DNA of 64,000 nt from Lichenostomus cassidix (GCA_008360975.2 CM039182.1:88257405-88321404); one strand, 5' to 3'; numbered from the stretch's first letter, positions 25,401-38,709 are shown. The notes: generated from the sequence alone by a model not told the origin. Numbers and translations are program-made.

Positions 25401-28400
25401 TAAAAAAAAGTGGAAGAAAGCTCTTTCTGACAGGCTGCTAGGACTTCCATTTCCAAAACTCTATTACCTTGTATAATAGTATTCAAAAGAATTGAATGCA
25501 GGAAATTGTCTATTACTTTTTATTAGTAGAAGCTGTTATGTAGGATACAGCCTACTGCACTATTTTTTCTTTGTTCCTTTAATTAACAAGAGCATGAAAT
25601 CCTTCTATTGGCAAGCACTTGTTCCAAAGCTTCTGTTGCCTTCTGTTTTTACTGAAAAGGTAGGTTTTTGTTCTTTTCTATTCTCTGAATGTCTTCTTTT
25701 TTTTTATACTAAGAAAGTAATTTTTTTTCAAGTCACTGTAATCTAAAGTCTATCAGTTACCTTAATGGGCTCAAGAGAGGGTAGAATGCAGGTACATTTC
25801 CATAGTCACACAACATTATTATAAAAAAGTTTCACATTTGAGGAGAGGGGAGATTCAGATTGCAGCTTTGTGTAGGCTAGTGCCAGTCTTCTGACCATTT
25901 CACTTGTCAGCTGAAATTTGCTATTGTTGCTTAATTTATTATGACAGAAAAAGATTAATTGGTACATACCCATTTGATAGATGCACGGTGCAAAGGAACA
26001 TATTCTTTCTTGAAACCATATCCTCAATCCTTTAAGATTGTCTGTGACAGCATAGGATAGGGCTTTGTAAATATCATAAATCTGGCCATCCTACACAATT
26101 CTATCAAATTTTACTGGGAGTAAAACTACTAGTCCTGATTCCAGTGAAGTGTAGTTTCACTAACTTCTACATTCATATCTATAATGTGCCAGAAAGCAGA
26201 TGTGAGGGGGAGAACTCTCACTTGTTGGAGAGAACATATTTCATTGATTTTAGTGATTAACTAAATATATAATTCAGGTTCACTGCAATTATGTTCATAA
26301 AGGTCTGAACTAACTTTATTTAATAGCAAGTTCTGTAGCTAAATTGTGACATTGGGTAATGAACAGGATCTTGCCAAGGGCAAACAATGGCTGTTACAGC
26401 TGTCACTGAAACAGTCTTCCTACCATACTTACCATTTTAAGGTGCATTATGAAGATGTAGATTGAGTTAAATGGCTAACTGCAGGTGTTGTTGAAGGAGA
26501 TGTAACTCCTTAAATGAATTTTATCAATATTTTATTTACTAATACAATTATTTCTTGCTATTTTGCATTTACCAGTAGCAAATAGACTTGAAGAGAGCTG
26601 AGGTCTTTGGTGGTCTTGAAAGATGTCAACTTTATGTCTTCTTTTGCTAACAAAAAAAGATTTCTTCCATTCTGGATAGCATTATTACTCCAAGCATGTG
26701 GTAATCTTTTTCTGATAATTTATGAAAAGGATATATATGAGGATGAAGTAGTAGACTACTGTGTTGGGAACAAACTAGCAACAGCTATAATTGCTGAATA
26801 ATTTTAATCCTTCCTTTCACAACCATCAGATGTGTTTTATAATTTTCATATTTGTATTTGATATGCTGTATTTTTTTACAGTTTCTGCAATGCTTGCCAA
26901 CATTGTCCTGCTGCTGCAGGGGGCTTAAACCATAGCAGGCTGCAATCGTCGTCAGGATCAGATGATCCGTGTTGGACACACACCTGAATGGGCACAGATC
27001 TAATGTCATAGAAAGGATAGTTTAAAACATACAGTTATCCTAACTCCCAGTAAAGAGATAAGAACTCAAAAAGTGAAGAATGCTTAAAGCTAGATGTTGG
27101 CCTGTGTGGGGCAATGGCACATGGAGTATTATTGCTACTGTAGTTTGGATACCTGAGCTGAGGCTCCATAAGGTGAAGCTGCATATTGAGTTACTCAGCC
27201 CTTCTTTTATTTTCTGACACTCACCTTCTCAGGTAAGATAAAGGATGAACCAGTCCTAAGCCTAATCATATTCTAGGGGTAAAAGGTCTTTCCTGGAAAA
27301 GTGAGAGTCATGGATTTCAACTCCTGCAGGCTACAGGAGTATCTAGTACTTTGGTCCCTTGGCTTTTAGCTGAGTGAGTTTTCTGGTACTCAGTTTCTGG
27401 AAAAGAAAGGTATTTTACCATGTCTGTGACTGTGCACTGAGCTAGACTGCATTCATCATTGTCCAAGTGTCTTGAGGAAAGGTCTCTCTGTGCATGATGA
27501 AACAGAGACAGTTACAGGTGTCTTAAACCATCTCCCATCCCAGATTAGGATGTGTGTTAGTTTAGAGGAGGGTAATGCATTTGCATTACTATCTCAGTGC
27601 ATATGAAACATTGTCATCCAAAATGGAGATATGCTTTTACTCTAGGCATCCCTGGACATTGTGCTGGAGAGCAGACATTTGTCAGAGATTCATTGATTCT
27701 TCATCTCAGTTCAGGTGGAATTCATATGATCTCCATTTTACAGAAGTTTTAACCGAAAAGTTGCATGTATGTCAAATTCCCTGAGTTGGACCTTTTCTGG
27801 TAATATATCCACCATGTTAAACCACAAGTTGCTTTTCTAACCTTATGTAGGTGTGAAAACTCCCTCTATCCTGACCAAAGTCCTCACTTAAACATATATA
27901 GTTGAGACCCTTTAAAGTCATCTTTCTTCATAGGAAATAAGCCAGGAAGATAACAAATAGCAGAATGAAACAACAGAAATCCAGAACTAGCCTACTGTAA
28001 AATGTTTTTGTGTGAGCTGGGGTTGCAGTCCCCCTCTGGATGAAAGTTGAATGTCTCATGTGCCTTTAGAGTTGAGCCAATGTAGGCTTTTTGGAAACAC
28101 GTATTTAGTGGGTATTCATGCATGTTAAGTTTAAAATACAAAAAATATTTTCCTAGAATTTCCTAAAAACCCTAATACATTGGGAACATGAATTAAAAAA
28201 AAAAAAAAAGGAAAAAAAAAGCAGTACTTGTTGGTCCTGATTCTCCAGACAGTCTAGCAGAACCAAGGAATACAAAGGTTACATTTTCTGCTGGGTGCTT
28301 CTCTCAGTTCTCCTGCTGTGTTACGGTGCTTTCCAGTTTGTACATTTCTGCTCAACTCTTATGAATTTTAGTCCCATTTTCTAGCCCCACCTGATCTACC

Positions 28401-30369
28401 CCTTCCTCCCTGGAGTCAGCTCTTGATTTACTGCTCTTAGCCTGATGTTTTTGTTCTCCTGCAATTTCTTGACTCCCCAAGCTCTGTTCCATTTTAATTA
28501 CAGGGATATTCTCTCCTGAAATCTGAAGGTTATGGAGTCCTGTCCTAGCTGGTGATTGTTTCAAGGTCTACCCAGAAATTACATCTTTCCTTTTTTTTGT
28601 TTAATAGGCATTACTTTTCTATATCTAGCTGTCAGTATGTTTTGAAAATACTTGAAGTAATTCATTAAACTAAAAAACTAAAACTGTTGTAAAACCTTTT
28701 ACTTTATCTGAGAAAACTTAAGTTTTGTATTGTAGCTCATAATAGGTCTAAGTAATTCTGTAGTTATAATTAAATACATCTGATGAACAAACTATGCAGA
28801 AAATTGGATAATTGTTATCTTTGTATCTTTGTACCCTGTTTTATGCTTTTTCCATTATACCAAAATAATGTTGTTTCAGCTAATAGTATAGTAAAATAAA
28901 TAATAAATAATTAAAAAAAAAACCCAGAAATGTTTGACAAAATAGCAAAACCCTGACTCTTACTAAAGGCAAGCTGGCCATCATATCTACTCACCTTATT
29001 GCTTGTTTAGATGTCTTGGTATTCCTGCATTTTTCAGCGCAGGATGATCTCAAGTCTTTTGGGTATAATACTATCTATAAAATGTATCAGCCTTTTCTCA
29101 AAATTTGACTTTTGGAAATAGTTTTGCAAAGTGTTAATCTTATATAAGCAGGGAGGAGGCAAGAGTGGGATTTTTACAGCTTTCACACAGTGCATTTAGT
29201 CTTCCTGTCAATTAGGAGAGTTTATACTATGATATGTTTTGGAGGTTATAAGGCTCCAATTGTTTGCCCCTCATTTCACCATTATGTTAACCTAAGTCAT
29301 TCTTTATTGCACGTGCAGGTTTGGTGAGCAGGCCGTGTGGTCAAAAAGATTTATCAGAGAACGCTTATACAGAAATGCACTATATTTTGTGATGTGCTGC
29401 TGTTATCTCGTGACGTGCTGTTAATGCTGTACAAAGTGCACCTGTACCTCCAGGTACAGGCCTGCTGTTTAATGGGTGTACTGCAATTGATGGGGTTTAC
29501 ATAAAACTTTGTGCTGTCCAAACATGAGTGGACCTAAAGAAAGACTTAGAATTCATTTGAGCCTGTGGATTGAAATCTGAGACTGTAAATTGTGTCTCAT
29601 CTGCTGGATGTTTACTCCCAGGCATCTTGGCTTGTTTTACTCAATCAGAATTGTCCCAGGCTTGATCAATTCGAGCCATTTAGACCATCTGGAAGTGAGA
29701 AAGAAGATTTTCTATCAAGTTCTTAATCTTTTAAAAACCTGACTCCAGGAAATATTTGGAGATGGTACTAGATAGTGACTGCTGGGATGGAACTCTTCTG
29801 AAAATACAAGGAAAGTGAATAACTTTATTGGCATTTGGCTGGAGAAGTTCATTGTTACCAAAGCAATTTCTGAACATGCTCGGGTCATCAGAAGTTGGGA
29901 TTGGAAGCCCTTCACTGCTGGTGGGGCTATCTCCAGAAACAGGCAAAGCAAGCAGCTTTCTAGAGCAGCCAAGTGACTGTAACTGAGTTGGCTGCTGGTG
30001 CTGCTGCTACAGAAAGGGTGAGTATGTACGGAGAAGCCTCTGCTTCTGGATGGAATCCACACCCAGTCAGTGCTGCGATGGCTCACATCCGTGCACTCAG
30101 GACAGGATCTGGGAGCTCTCCACTGTCCTACTCAGTCTGGTGCCACTCCTCCTTCCTGCACTTTCCATGGCAAGAATGTCTCACTCCCATGGCAGCATTC
30201 AGAAGGCAAAATACAATTTTGCTGGCATTACTGAAAAGTCTGAGCTAGCTCTGACTGTCTGAAAGACTTCAAATCTCCTAAAATGCTGCCTGCAGAGGGG
30301 CAGAGCTGGAATCACTTTTCTCCCTTCCTATTAAAACAGCACTGCTGTGTGTAGAGTAGTTGGAGAGAG
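25401..30369. other. Noncoding DNA, no gene seen
   Basis: Unique sequence. A runs occur at 28195-28209 and 28212-28220, and an A/T-rich stretch at 28890-28922. The longest frames (29715-30086 minus, 123 residues; 29973-30248 plus, 91 residues) overlap on opposite strands in a slightly GC-richer spot and show no domain. Confidence 0.55.
29441..29460. repeat. Inverted repeat, 9-bp arms with 2-bp centre
   Basis: CCTGTACCT and its exact reverse complement AGGTACAGG are separated by CC. This is a near-perfect palindrome. It may be a paired nuclear-receptor-like half site (AGGTAC) or chance. Confidence 0.9.
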
Positions 30370-30440
30370 AGAAATTTTACAGCCTAGTGGTTACAGTATT
30401 CACCTGGGAGGGGAAGATGGGGCATCCATTTGTTGTGTAA
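30370..30440 (+). mobile_element. Possible tRNA-derived SINE relic
   Basis: 'acagcctagtggttacagta' followed by 'ttcacctgggaggggaagat' resembles the head of a tRNA-derived SINE (tagtggtta.ag..ctcacctgggaggtgggaga) that I recall from reptile genomes. It covers box A. The part that would hold box B (ggttcaaatcc) is replaced by diverged sequence ('catccatttgttgtgtaaag'). If right, this is an old, inert fragment. The assignment rests on about 35 well-matching bases, so it could be chance. Confidence 0.35.
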
Positions 30441-33400
30441 AGGTCTGTTTATTAAGTGGCCAAAGGAAACAAAAAAACAAAGAAGGAAAGAGGAGATAAA
30501 ATGAAAGACATAATAACAAACAGCAAAGAGGTAATAGTGAGAGAAGAATTTGATTCAGCAAGTTCTGTTGAAATGGTTAGTTTTCAATAATTTGCTATGA
30601 AAAGGCAGCTTTACAGAGATTTTGACTGTGAATGCAGTATCTTCCTGTTTTCCACCATCATCATAAATTTCTTATAAATACAACTGGTCTTAAATATGCA
30701 TTCTTCCTTCTCTAAGCTGTTCCAGATGGGAAATGGCATGGTTTAGAGAGGAGCTGGATCAATAATCTTCCTAAACTGAAGAACACCTAGGCAGAGAGCC
30801 ATGTTTTGTAAGGTTTCCTCTGAGTTGTTGAAGCTGCCCAGTATTAGAATGTGGTCTTAGGTTCAGGGCTTTAGTGGGAAGTTCAGCTAAGACACCAGTG
30901 TTTCTGGTTGTCGACATGGGGTAAAAGCATTGTGGCAGCAGTGGAAGTGTTTGTTGTTATTGTCTTTGCATTTGAAATGTACCTATCCATATTTGAAAAT
31001 ATCTTGGTTATGACATGATTAATTTCCACTATGTTGAGATTACTTAAATTATTTTAAGCAGCATCCAGGCAAATAATTAAAAAATTTAAATAAATTGCAA
31101 CATGTGTAACATCTATATTAGATGACTTTGACTTGGTAAGACTAATGCCAGAATGATCAATAATGGCATGACTAAAGGACATTTATCCTACCGTTCCACA
31201 TATGGAGAGATCTGCAAGCACCACAAAATAAACTGCTTGCCACTTTATCTGCTGGTGCTGTTAAGGGGGATTGAAACCCTGCATGAAACCGGATCTGTCC
31301 CTTGGCAGTGATCCCAGTTAAGTAGGCATGTCATTTATCAATGTGCCAATAACATAATTTCTGTGATATTTTTTCCTCCATGAATTTTGCATTGATAAAA
31401 GACTTCTTCAGCCAATAATCTTGCTTATTATATCATACAATGAAACTGCCTCTGCTGTATTCTCCACTTCTTTCCTTGTACAGCTGGGAATACCAGAACA
31501 GATCAATGAAGAATTAACCATTTGCTTGACTTTGTTAAAGGATAAACTACTAAGTATATATCACCTAAACTGTAAGGAAAATCTGATTTCTGTTTTGCAG
31601 AGACTGTTTTGTGATGTATTATGAGAAGAAAGTCCTCAGCTCTAACGCCTGGTGCACAGCCGGACTCAAGCTTCCTTAAACACAAATGTGAGATCTTTGT
31701 TTCAGCTTTGACCAACAGATGGGCCTGAGTTTGCAAAGTTAATTTAAGTCAGTTTAGATTCCATATTAATTGTTACTCTATTAATAATTATAATAAAGTA
31801 TAGATAGGAGCTTTCTGGGACTTGATTTAGACCTACAGGTTTGGGGTTTTTTCCACATCATTTTCCGTAGTGGAGACAGCAAAAGCATGCTGCTTTTTCT
31901 CATTCCACTTCTTTGCTGAAGCTGCTTAAGAAAATGAGATACAACAAATCCATTTAGGATTATGTTGAAAAAGCATCTCTGCTTTTAATATTAACCAGAT
32001 TTTCACTGCTAAGTTTTGCTGGCAAATCTCTGAAAGTTTCAGCTTGCAACTTATCCGGATCATTTAAATCTACAACACTGGCTTTGCAGTCTTGCAAGAA
32101 CATCTGTTTTGATTTCCAAAGCTATCTTTTTTAGTCCTAGAACATTCTTCTTTAGTGTTTTAGGAGATTTTTTCAGAATCTTAAAAGGCCTTAGTTTTAA
32201 CTCCAAAACATAATGAAAATCAGGAGAAAGTACCTCAGTGTAGTGTCTTGTGCTGGTAATTTCACTGAATATATTCAGTGTAAATGAACAAAGAAACAGC
32301 TGGATGTCCATGTCACACTTTCTTTTCTATGACTTTAGTGAAACCTGGCAATACAGTACCATTGTGTGCTACATCTCCTATTGAGGCATAGTTTGTATAT
32401 ATGAATATCTTTATGTTTATTAATTAATGGCTACTAATGTGTATAGTAACGTTGCTTTTCTTTGATGGTAAATGGAAGTATTTGGTGGGGGAAGCATTGG
32501 TTTAAATCTAAATTTAAAAAAATTATAATTTTCAAAATTAAATGCCTGAAAAATGCTGATGTATTGCAACCAGACAGTGACTATCATATAGAAAAAGGAC
32601 CAGCTACACATCTGTTCCTTAAATTAATTCAGCATTCTAAACACAAAAATTAATAATGGTATTGTGTACACCTGCAAATGGAAACGAAGACAGATTATGA
32701 TTTTGATAACTCCAGTTATCACTAAAACTTGGAGCAAGTGCTCCAACTGGAAAAATAGCTCACTAGCTGCTAACTTGTGTTCTCGAAAGCTTCACAGCTT
32801 AGCAGAAAAATATTAATTACTTGGCATTCAGTATCAGTATTCTTTAAACATGCTTTTTTATACTTCAGATAATTTATATACATTAATTTCTTATTTTATG
32901 TATGAATAGATGTTATCACTTTGCTGCCTAAATCTTATCCTCTGACACACATCTTATGTATAGTAACACAAATACCATAGTGTTGTTAACAGTATTGTAT
33001 CCCAACCCTCTATCAAATTGTTTACTAACATAAAACTGTCACTTTTTGTATACACGTTCCAACCTAAAAAAATAATTTCTTTATTTCATAGTTTATACCA
33101 GCTTGATGTGTAGTGCCCTAAATCTCAAGGGCATTTCTGGGTAAAAAGCAAGTTATTATATGCATTGTTTCTCTTGTACATTTATTAACAGAACTTCTAG
33201 TGGAATTATAATTGAATTTGTCTTGTCATACCTGCACTGTAACCTACTTTGAATATATTATGAATTTTTTTTAGTGCAACTCATGAAAAATAACTGCTGT
33301 ATTCAATTTCTTCTAAATGTTTTTCCCTTTTTTTGCCCCTTGGTAGGTTAATTTTTAAACAAAAATGCTATTTTGAAAACAAAAAGTTTAATCAATTTTT

Positions 33401-34189
33401 TACCCCTCACAGTATGGGAAAAAACCCTTTTTTGTCACACTCATAAGTTATATGTTAAAAATGTTGGCATGAAATAAAATTATATTTTCAAAAATCTCCT
33501 TTCTCCATTTTTTCTAGTATTTACCAAATTTTCCTAGAGCTTGTGAAGAGAATTTTCTGTGGAAAAATATGTGTATATATGTTTTAATATTTTCCAAGTT
33601 GTAATTCCAAGAGTCCACAGGAAATAAAAATTTTTAGTTAGTATTAGATACTACAAATGGTATAGGGAGGTAATGATTGTGTAAATTAATATGATAGGCA
33701 TTAACCTTTTTTTAATATAAAGCATCCATGTAGCAATTTGATAGTTTTCAAATATATTAATAAACTGTAATTATCTAGGGATATATTTGAAAGAGTAGTC
33801 ATTATTTGTGAAACCTGTGTTTGTTATTTCCTACTCATAGTGCTCATAGTTTCTTCATTTAAGTAATAAGAAATCATTGTCCAATTCCCACCTTCTAGTC
33901 AGGGAAAAACCCAAACCAGGTTAATAAAATGAAAATAGGAATGCTATTTATTTTTTTTAGTTCAATACACAAAATTTTCAGAATGTGCATGAAAACTTGT
34001 TGAACTCATGGGTGATTATAAAAAATATCCCAACTGTCTCTGAATTGCATTAATTGCATTTTAATTATTCCAGTAATTTCTGCACAGTCCTTGTGCTGGT
34101 TTGCCAGCTTATGCTAGTTCTGGAGGTTTTGTAATGCACCTTATGAGTCCTTGTTAATATGAGGTGGAAAAGAATGTGTTAAAAAATAT
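30441..34189. other. Noncoding DNA, no gene seen
   Basis: Unique DNA, becoming very AT-rich after about 31000 and most so at 32400-34080. No gene, RNA or recognisable mobile element. Frames of up to 83 residues (for example 32060-32311 minus) are low-complexity and lysine/leucine-rich, as expected from AT-rich sequence. Confidence 0.55.
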
Positions 34190-34930
34190 TTCTGTAGATC
34201 ACTGACCACTCCATAATTCTGTCTACTTCCATGAGCTTTTAATTGTGCTCTGCTGCTCGTGTATTTAAATGTCTCACATTATGTTTCTTTTATTGAGTTT
34301 AGTGTTTATTTGTATGACTAACTGCAAGGGTGGATGGGTAAAATGAAAAAGAAAGGTGGGATCGTGTTTTCCTCTTCTGTCTCTCTCTTTCTCTCTCTCA
34401 CTCTCCCCCTCTTTTCTAAACAAGCTAAGAGTTTTTATAATTCATCACCTGGCTGACAGATGAGTTCTGCTGGAGAATATTAGAAAATGTCTCAAATCTC
34501 ATATATATGCTAATGGTATGCTGAGACTGGTTGGTGGTATGCCGGAGTTTTTAATCTGTCTCGACCAGTGTGGAAAGTGGAGGAGACAAGTCATTGCACT
34601 CGACAATTTATGATCAAACAACTGAATTGTAAAGGAAGAAGGACATGCAGAAAAGGAGAGTAATTTTCTGATTTAACAGCGTTGTTACTACAAATAAAGA
34701 AATCTTGATTTTGACTGCACTCGACATTAAATGAGTTTCCTGTGCCCTGCTCTGAATTTTTCATTTTCAGATTTGTATAAAGCATCCTGCTTAGATACAA
34801 GTGACAGATAAGGAGACGATTGCATATGGAAATCAAATGTGTATAATAAAGCCATCTTCTGTTTATTAAATAAACACATGTAGATGACTTCCGTGGAGAA
34901 TGCACTGATAATTCTTCATTGTGTTCTAGT
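34190..34930. promoter_or_regulatory. Candidate conserved enhancer block
   Basis: Unique block with several site types. It holds a MEIS/TGIF-like TGACAG at 34454-34459 within 'ctggctgacagatgag', TTTTAATTGTG near 34238, and 'tatgccggagtttttaatct'. The 11-mer TGCACTCGACA occurs at both 34595-34605 and 34716-34726, with a partial third CTCGAC at 34560-34565. Retained CpGs inside the repeated word are unusual for this AT-rich region. A C/T-rich run lies at 34371-34416. The 104-residue minus-strand frame (34591-34905) has no known domain. Confidence 0.4.
34371..34416. repeat. CT-rich low-complexity tract
   Basis: Pyrimidine-rich stretch with several CTCT runs broken by A, TTT and CCCCC. Degenerate microsatellite. 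Confidence 0.8.
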
Positions 34931-36479
34931 TTTTTTGCAAGTCACAAAGAATCTTATTTAACAACCACGAATGACTAGATGCAAGCGTTTCTGTTTATTA
35001 CCTTATAACAATCCAGGCAGTCTAATTTATGGCATTTATAAACATTTTATTTTGGTTCTTTAGTCCAAGTTTTAGCTGTAACAGTACAATATATTAGTGT
35101 TCATGCTATTAGAGTTCTGGAAGCTACATGAATGCATTAGTATTTTCTGAATATTATGTTTTCATGATAGAAAGATTAGCAAGATAATATGTACATTAGT
35201 GTAAAATGAAATCCAGGATAAAGGAAGTATAACATACAGCACTTCGGTCTCCAGATTAAAAAAATAATAAATTGTAGAACCAAAATTAGGAAAAGACCAT
35301 GGGGTCTAAAGTCAACATGGTTTCTGATTCAGTGATTTAGGAGTCTAAGTTTCAGATGTAAAAACACTTGAAGTTCATCAAGGGTTGTGCTTCCAGTTCC
35401 ATTTCTCCCTCTTGGTTCTTTTTGCAGATATGGCCCTCCTATAAATTATTATAATATATTGCAGTGTTGGGTAACATCATGAATAATGGTGGATTTTTTC
35501 CAGAAACGGTTTTTCTATTGCAACCAAAATGCTTCTAGGCATTTTAAAGTAAAACAAAATGCACTTTTTTCACCTTCTACTTCTGCAGAGTTAAGTTCAA
35601 ATTTAGATTTTTGTTCACATTTTTATTTTGAGAATAAAAAGAGGTGAAGGGGGAATCAGTAATATCTAGACCTAAATGAGCTATTTAGTGAAAACTACTG
35701 GCCATGTCAGAGGACATCTTAGTTGGTTGCTCACCCTGCCTGGACTGAGAGGGCCATTATATTAAGTCTTCTCCTGTATTTATCAAAATCTGTAGCATCA
35801 TTAGGAAGGCTTTACCCTCCGTGTTTTTTTCTCAAATTATCAGCAGCATCATCCTGTCCATTTGTTCATGCTCAAACTCTGTTTTGATGTTTTTGCTTTG
35901 ATAAAGAAGAAACTACACCAAACAAATACCCTAGAAGCAAAGCATGCCCACCTTCTGCCAGGTGTTTACTGCTGGATGAGAGAGGAATTGTGAAATTCTG
36001 GGTCAGATTTCCAAAGCACCAGGCAGCTTCTCTGCCTGGGGTAACTGTAATGTGAGCTTTGGCATAAGTGCATCAGAAAATCCACATGAATTTCTTACTA
36101 TGATTGGAAGTGATTGCTGTGCATGGAAGTGCACAACCAGTTCAAACAGGACTAGATAAGCTGTGTTGCAAAGCCATATGGCTTAGTTTAAACAGCACAA
36201 AGAGGAAGTCTTTGATCGTGGCCTTTGATCAGAGTTAACCCTAAATGAAGTGGTGGGCTAATGTAGGTAAGAAGGTGTCAGAATCAAAGCAACTAGAGGC
36301 TGGTATGAGTCTAGTAAAAGAATTTTGGAGAGGACACTGGTATGCAGATCGTTTGCTCAATTTTAAACCTTAGGTAAGGAAGAAAAAAATGTAGCAACTT
36401 GGGCACCAGTGGAGAAGACCAAAATATGGCAGGAACTAGGAAGATGACTGGATGCAGAAGCTGTAAGTGTATGTTATCC
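34931..36479. other. Noncoding DNA, no gene seen
   Basis: Unique AT-rich DNA without recognisable gene or repeat. Open frames are short. Confidence 0.55.
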
Positions 36480-37720
36480 TTCAGTGAGTTTCTGACAGAA
36501 TTTACATATGCATGAAGGGTCATCTCATAATGTTCAGGAAAAAAAGTGTGAGAGACTGAAATGCAGCTAGAAATGAGGGTAGAATACAGAAATGTGTTTG
36601 AGTATGACAGATAAGATGAAAGGAAAGAGCATGAACATAACTGTAGTTGCAGATGGGTTGATTGGCAGATCCCCAGATGAGAAGGAGACCTCTAGAAATA
36701 CATTAAAATGAAGACAAGGCAGAAGAAAATACCAGAATGTGAAGGAAATCTGTGGAAGGAGTTTACTCTGTGGAAAGAGTTTGTTCTGTGAAAGGAGTGA
36801 TGAGGTACAGCCTCTAAAGTCAGAATATTGAGCAGCAAGAAAGAATAGATTGAATAAATGGTAACAGCAGGGGCTAGTGGCTGAAGAAGAAGAGAAGACA
36901 ACACATAAGCAGAAAGCAAAAAGGAAGAAAGAAGGCCAAAGTTTCACAGGAACCTAAGGCTGCTCTGAAAGATGACTTTTTGGATAAGAAGTATTAAGAG
37001 ACTGGCCATCAAAGTGGATGGAAATAGAAAACAGTCTTGTGTGAAGTCTGTCCAAGCATAATGCAGTGAGGGGCTGGCAGAGTGTGAAAGTCATTCTAAA
37101 CCGGCTGGGGAAGAATCCTTTCACTGTCAGTTCACCATTTGACTGTAAGAACAAGAAACTAGCTTGATCAGCTCAAAAAGTTGTGCTAGATGGGAGAAGA
37201 TGTTCAAAGGGCTTTCCTGGAATTCTTCAGTTTTCTAGATCTAGAGGGCAAATCTTTGGGAAGATAATGAGTATCATCAGACTGGTGAAAGCACCAATGC
37301 AGAGTTTGAGATATTTGCCTTGTTTAGTACCTGGCAAAGCAGCCTTCTTGGCTTTCTGCTAACCTTACTGATAAAAGAATGAACAGTAGAAAGGAAGTAA
37401 ATGCTATGAAGATAATAGCAAAGTGGATAGTTAAAAATAGGAGTGCTTAATTTGGATAGTGAGATTTAACTGGAAACTGCCTCAATAATTCATAGGAACT
37501 GCACAACAAAGTGGAGGAAGTCAAACAGAGAGTCAGATGTGAAAAAACATTATAAGAAAAGCAAAATGGAATAGCTGTTATCAGTAGAAAAGAGAGATGG
37601 AAGGAGCTTAACTATTCAGGAACTGGTCTGGTACACTTTGTCACGTAATGGCCTCTAAAGAAGTAAGAGGAAGCAGTGTTACTGAGTTGCAATCTGAATG
37701 GAAATTTTTTAGGGAAGACA
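36480..37720. other. Purine-biased noncoding stretch
   Basis: The plus strand is unusually A/G-rich for over 1 kb. Two 60-base rows counted by hand (36601 and 36901) are 70% and 73% purine. This depletes stops on the minus strand and produces a 126-residue open frame (36567-36947) rich in Phe, Leu, Ser and Cys, as the complement of A/G-rich DNA must be. I therefore do not call it a gene. Possible causes are transcription-linked strand bias from an unannotated long RNA, or an old degraded repeat. Confidence 0.5.
36749..36802. repeat. 18-bp minisatellite, three copies
   Basis: Units start at 36749, 36767 and 36785, share 'tctgtg.aa.gagt' and differ at a few bases. The 18-bp period keeps frame, so the minus strand reads a repeated N-S-F-H-R hexapeptide in one open frame. 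The change pattern suggests an older local duplication. Confidence 0.85.
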
Positions 37721-38709
37721 ATAAAGTACTTTTTGCAGTGAACATGCTGGAAATCAGAAACTGAACTCCAGTGTCTCACAATAATAAAAATCTCTCATGT
37801 CTCTGCAGCGGATGTGGTCTTTCAAAGATTTTTTTTTACTTCACCAGTGCAGCATGAAGTGCAAATATTGCTAATAATTGTAATACTCAAATACAAAGTA
37901 GACTTCAGTAAACAGTCATTGAGCTAGCAAAGGGGAATGTTTCTTTAACTTTGGTTTTAGACAAAAGAGTGTTTTGCAAGGTAGTACATTGTCTTCCTTT
38001 TTCCTTCATCCTCATCCCCTCTAGTTATTCTCACTATTCAGCTTGTTGTTGGCACAGCTTAGGACCTAGGATACAGGCAACACCTCACTGCAGGCAGCCT
38101 TCTTTTTATCCTGGTTATGGGGGAAGCAGTGCTTTAAAAAGGCATTTAAGTAGCATTTTAGGACTCAGGAAGGCTTGATCCACATGCTTTTGTAGAAAAT
38201 TCGTATGACCAAGGATGTATACAATAACATTTTATCAATAATGTGCTTCCCAACCCAAGACTTGCAAATTGGATTTTTGAAGCTGTTTGACAGTTGTACA
38301 AATACATTTGGAACAAGGTGAAGTGGAAAGTAGGTAGTTTTAAGCATCTCACCCAACAATATTTTAGAAAGTCTATTATATTTTTTTATTTCATGTTCTC
38401 CCAAAAATTATTGTTTCAAAAATCTATTAATGATACAGAAAGCAAAATAGATGCAGAAATCCCAAAACAACAAAGACACACTTTGAATATAAAAATGTGA
38501 ATTAATAGATGATGCTTTTCTCCCCCATGTTCACACAAGAGCTGTCTACACCACTGTGCTTGACTGGCCTTTTATTGTGTAAAGGCAATACCATGAATAA
38601 ATAAAACTGAAAGTGTGAAACAGCTTAGAGTTGAAATGTGCCCTTACCAGGGCATAGCAAAACTTTATTGAACCTCGATGCCTACGAACAATGCCTCAAT
38701 TCAACAGTG
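37721..38709. other. Noncoding DNA, no gene seen
   Basis: Unique sequence with short frames on both strands and no recognisable gene or repeat. Confidence 0.55.

Noticed and set aside
29715..30248. Overlapping 123- and 91-residue frames on opposite strands
   Set aside because: Stop-poor on both strands because of slightly higher GC. No domain, no splice partner.
36567..36947. 126-residue minus-strand frame with a hydrophobic start resembling a signal peptide
   Set aside because: The Phe/Leu/Ser/Cys richness follows directly from purine-rich plus-strand DNA. No domain or cleavage context is convincing.
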